Source: Candidatus Zhuqueibacterota bacterium
Lineage (GTDB): Bacteria; Zhuqueibacterota; Zhuqueibacteria; Zhuqueibacterales; Zhuqueibacteraceae
Assembly: GCA_022616415.1 (NCBI GenBank)
Contig: JAKEEU010000195.1
Span: 1-44,214 of the forward strand
Direction: 5' to 3'
DNA length: 44,214 nt
In this document: one piece after another, positions 42,225-44,214 of the stretch
Layout of the letters: each line of letters begins with the position of its first letter
Numbering within the stretch: position 1 is the stretch's first letter
Notes under the pieces: generated by a model
Databases searched by the model: none
What the model saw: only the letters and a program-made list of their open reading frames with translations
What the model was told of the DNA's origin: nothing
Translations under genes and position numbers: made by a program

Positions 42225-43256
42225 ATGAGCAACTTGATGAATTGGAGAAAAAATTGCAATCGTCGAAAATGGCTTTTTGCAACACTGATTTTGTTGGCCG
42301 TTTTCTCAAGCGCTTTTGACTGCACGGCTTTGGCAACGCCAACGCAGTCACAGCAAGCCGCGCCGGTAGAAGCCGGCGCGCCGGCCAACGTAACGCCGGC
42401 GCCGGCCGAAAGCTCGCCGCTGGAAAAGCTGACGGCTTGGGATATTCTCTGGATGTGCGACTGGTTTACCTGGCCGTTTATTTTTCTCACGGCGATTGGG
42501 TTGGCGTTCATCATTCATCGCGCGCTGTTGGAGTATCGACAAAAAGTCCGCGCGCACGCGCTGCTCGCGCAGCCCATCGAATACGCCGGTTTGCCGCAGT
42601 TCGTGAAGCTGCTCAGCATCGACAAGCCGAATCGCGCCTCGCTGCTCTTTCAGCAAATGATCAACACGTTCAGCAAGACGCGTAAGGCCGAAACTTTGCA
42701 GGATGACGTCAACAGTTACATCCAAAGCGAAAAAGATGCGCTTGATGGCTTCAACCGCACTGTCGGATTTTTGTCCGATACCGCTGGCGCGCTCGGTTTG
42801 TTGGGCACCGTTTGGGGTATTTTTGTCGTATTCTATGCCGGCAAAATGGATGGCCCCTCGATTTTGAAAGGCATGAGCATCGCGCTGATCACCACGCTGG
42901 TCGGTTTGATCATTAGCTTGCTGCTCAATATGGGCGCGCTTGCGGTTTTTTCTTTGTTCAATCGCCAGCTCAAGCTCATTAGTGAGCGCGCCGAAAAGCT
43001 GCGGCAGGCGTTGCTGCAATATCAGCTCGTGGCATCAGCGACTCCCATGCAGCACGAGCCGCAACGCCCTGAGCCTCCACGCCCGGCGCCTCCACGCCCG
43101 GCGCCTCCACGCCCGGTGCGGCAGGTCACGAGACCTCGCCGCGTGCGGAGGCCTGCGCCGGTGGCGGTCAACGACGAAGCAATGGAAGAGTGGGTGTGGC
43201 CAACAACAGATGGCGCCGATTACACGGACGGTGTCCATAGAGGATATATAAAATGA
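42225..43256 (+). CDS. ExbB/TolQ/MotA-type proton-channel subunit
   Basis: 343 residues from the ATG at 42225 (AAAGGAGAAG upstream; the earlier ATG at 42207 precedes that site). A signal or first helix at 14-34, then the three family membrane helices (WPFIFLTAIGLAFIIH; GALGLLGTVWGIFVVFYAG; ALITTLVGLIISLLLNMGALAVF). The core SDTAGALGLLGTVWGIF and the second-core SIALITTLVGLIISL match the MotA_TolQ_ExbB domain. The tail is unusual: three 15-bp DNA repeats encode PPRPA units followed by a basic stretch. No ExbD or TonB gene is in the window, so its partner is elsewhere. It likely powers an outer-membrane process. Confidence 0.88.
   Translation: MSNLMNWRKNCNRRKWLFATLILLAVFSSAFDCTALATPTQSQQAAPVEAGAPANVTPAPAESSPLEKLTAWDILWMCDWFTWPFIFLTAIGLAFIIHRALLEYRQKVRAHALLAQPIEYAGLPQFVKLLSIDKPNRASLLFQQMINTFSKTRKAETLQDDVNSYIQSEKDALDGFNRTVGFLSDTAGALGLLGTVWGIFVVFYAGKMDGPSILKGMSIALITTLVGLIISLLLNMGALAVFSLFNRQLKLISERAEKLRQALLQYQLVASATPMQHEPQRPEPPRPAPPRPAPPRPVRQVTRPRRVRRPAPVAVNDEAMEEWVWPTTDGADYTDGVHRGYIK
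43076..43120 (+). repeat. Three tandem 15-bp repeats in the ExbB-like gene
   Basis: CCTCCACGCCCGGCG occurs three times in a row, the last copy with one change. Each unit keeps frame and encodes proline/arginine-rich residues, so copy-number change would lengthen the tail by five residues. Confidence 0.85.
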
Positions 43257-44170
43257 TGAAAAGCGTGATCACTTTCTTTGTGGGCAGAGGGACAACCAAT
43301 CGCTTGCGGCGTTCCGGTCTGCTCCTAAAAGCGAGTATTGTCATATTCATTTTAATCTGCCTGGGATTATTGGCCGATGTGAATTTGACATCTGCGGCGA
43401 CAGCAGGCGCCAATAACCCCGGCGATAGTGGTATGGCAAGCGCGCCCATGGCGGCAGCGCCGCTCACCATTCAACTTTCACCTCACAGCGTGCTGGCAGG
43501 TTCGCCATTCAAATTGTCGGTGACGGTGGGATCGGCGGCAACGCCGGTCGTCGAATTGTTTGGCCTCGGCTTCGAGCTGCGCTATACGCCCTCGCCTTTT
43601 TTTCGTCCGGTCGCACCCGTCCGAATTCAACCTGGCGCATTTTTGCAGCCGGATACCTATGATTTTATTCGCCATGAGCCGGCCAATGCGGTTTTCTATC
43701 TGGCAATCAGCCGGAAGCGCGGCGCGCCGGGGCAATCCGGCTCCGGTGAGATTCTGTCGTTGAATTTTGAAGTTACCGCCAATGCGCCGCCGGGCACGCG
43801 CATTTGTTTTTCGTTGGCAAATATTACGGCCAATGATTCGACGGGAAAAGCGATTGCTTTGCAAACCGGACCAGCGGCGTGTCTCACCGTGGAAGACGTC
43901 GCCATTGTCGTGGTGCCGAATCCCTTTACGCCAAACGATGATGACTCCAACGATCATGTCGAATTCAGGCGCGATGGCGGCATTCCGCCGGATTGGGTCA
44001 TTCGTCTCATGGATCGCGCCGGCCGCACGGTTCGTCTTTTGACCGGCGGCGCCAATACCTGGGATGGCCTCGATGACCAAGGCCGTCAACTGGCGCCGGG
44101 CGCCTATCTCTACACCATCAGCAACCGCGAGCAACTGATGAAGCGCGGCATCATCGCGTTGGTGCGATAG
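43253..44170 (+). CDS. Exported cohesin-like protein with FlgD/CHU_C-like C-terminus
   Basis: A 305-residue protein overlapping the ExbB-like stop by four bases (ATGA). Signal or anchor helix LLLKASIVIFILICLGLLADV. Residues about 68-210 resemble a cohesin-type beta-sandwich (LTIQLSPHSVLAGSPFKLSVTVG ... FELRYTPSPFF ... GSGEILSLNFEVTANAPPGT). The end has VVPNPFTPNDDDSNDHVEF and WDGLDDQGRQLAPGAYLYTISN, as in gliding-associated C-terminal or FlgD-like Ig domains. Probably a secreted or surface adhesin-type component coupled to the channel gene. Ligand unknown. Confidence 0.82.
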   Translation: MMKSVITFFVGRGTTNRLRRSGLLLKASIVIFILICLGLLADVNLTSAATAGANNPGDSGMASAPMAAAPLTIQLSPHSVLAGSPFKLSVTVGSAATPVVELFGLGFELRYTPSPFFRPVAPVRIQPGAFLQPDTYDFIRHEPANAVFYLAISRKRGAPGQSGSGEILSLNFEVTANAPPGTRICFSLANITANDSTGKAIALQTGPAACLTVEDVAIVVVPNPFTPNDDDSNDHVEFRRDGGIPPDWVIRLMDRAGRTVRLLTGGANTWDGLDDQGRQLAPGAYLYTISNREQLMKRGIIALVR

Positions 44171-44181
44171 CAGGAAGGGAG

Positions 44182-44201
44182 CGCGGACTTTCTTGTCCGC
44201 G
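44182..44201. terminator. Hairpin after the last gene
   Basis: CGCGGAC and GTCCGCG (7-bp stem, loop TTTCTT) lie 11 bp after the stop. There is no T-run, so it may be a repeat or a weak terminator. Confidence 0.4.
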
Positions 44202-44214
44202 ATGCGCTGGTGGA

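Noticed and set aside
1..44214. tRNA, rRNA, phage integrase, transposase or attachment sites
   Set aside because: None seen by eye on either strand; a covariance-model and profile search would be needed to exclude small RNAs.

Overview
The window looks like a contig from an uncultured bacterium of the FCB/Bacteroidota-related part of the tree. A KSB1/Calditrichota-type lineage is my best guess. The signs are C-terminal type IX sorting-like domains built around NYPNPFNP motifs, a TonB-dependent receptor with a carboxypeptidase-regulatory-like N-terminus, a PorP/SprF-like protein, many secreted multidomain proteins, and repeated Uma2, AbiE, DUF433 and DUF5615 genes. The taxonomic call is inference; no rRNA or tRNA gene is visible. 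Several promoters are near-perfect TTGACA-N17-TATAAT types, so standard housekeeping sigma rules seem to apply.

Region 1 (1-9544, all minus strand) is a probable nutrient-acquisition locus. It holds a LacI-family repressor with its own promoter and two operators, a secreted CBM9-like protein with a sorting domain, a TonB-dependent receptor, and a long secreted protein that runs off the left edge. The gap before the receptor gene holds two 14-bp palindromic sites and a 149-bp terminally inverted element. Region 2 (9624-14322, minus) has a POTRA/beta-barrel outer-membrane protein, a GT39-like membrane glycosyltransferase, a Uma2 protein, and a two-gene module whose second product carries a HEPN-like R-X4-H motif.

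Region 3 (14415-18673, minus) has a secreted sorting-domain protein preceded by a damaged CHAT-TM-PEGA gene. That gene shows an apparent frameshift, loss of the segment that normally carries the CHAT histidine, and truncation by a dispersed repeat. Region 4 (18749-25012, minus) has a second Uma2 protein with an internal duplication, and a tightly packed DUF4143-ATPase/glpD/ppk1 operon behind a strong promoter and a large palindrome.

Region 5 (25127-33886) has a DPP4-like S9 peptidase fused in frame behind a leucine-rich-repeat fragment, a palindrome-rich stretch, an AbiEi/AbiEii toxin-antitoxin pair, an orphan molybdopterin oxidoreductase carrying an in-frame intergenic-type repeat, and a nucleotidyltransferase-like gene remnant. 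Region 6 (33921-38126, minus) is a four-gene run: RHH-like protein, DUF433, DUF5615 PIN-like, and a 1051-residue TIR-STAND-TPR protein. It is the best candidate here for an unusual defence locus. Region 7 (38201-44170) has a secreted transglutaminase-like protein divergent from a PorP-like/ExbB-like/secreted-adhesin operon.

Functions are from sequence recognition only. No database search was possible, and starts were chosen from ribosome-binding sites, signal peptides and overlaps.
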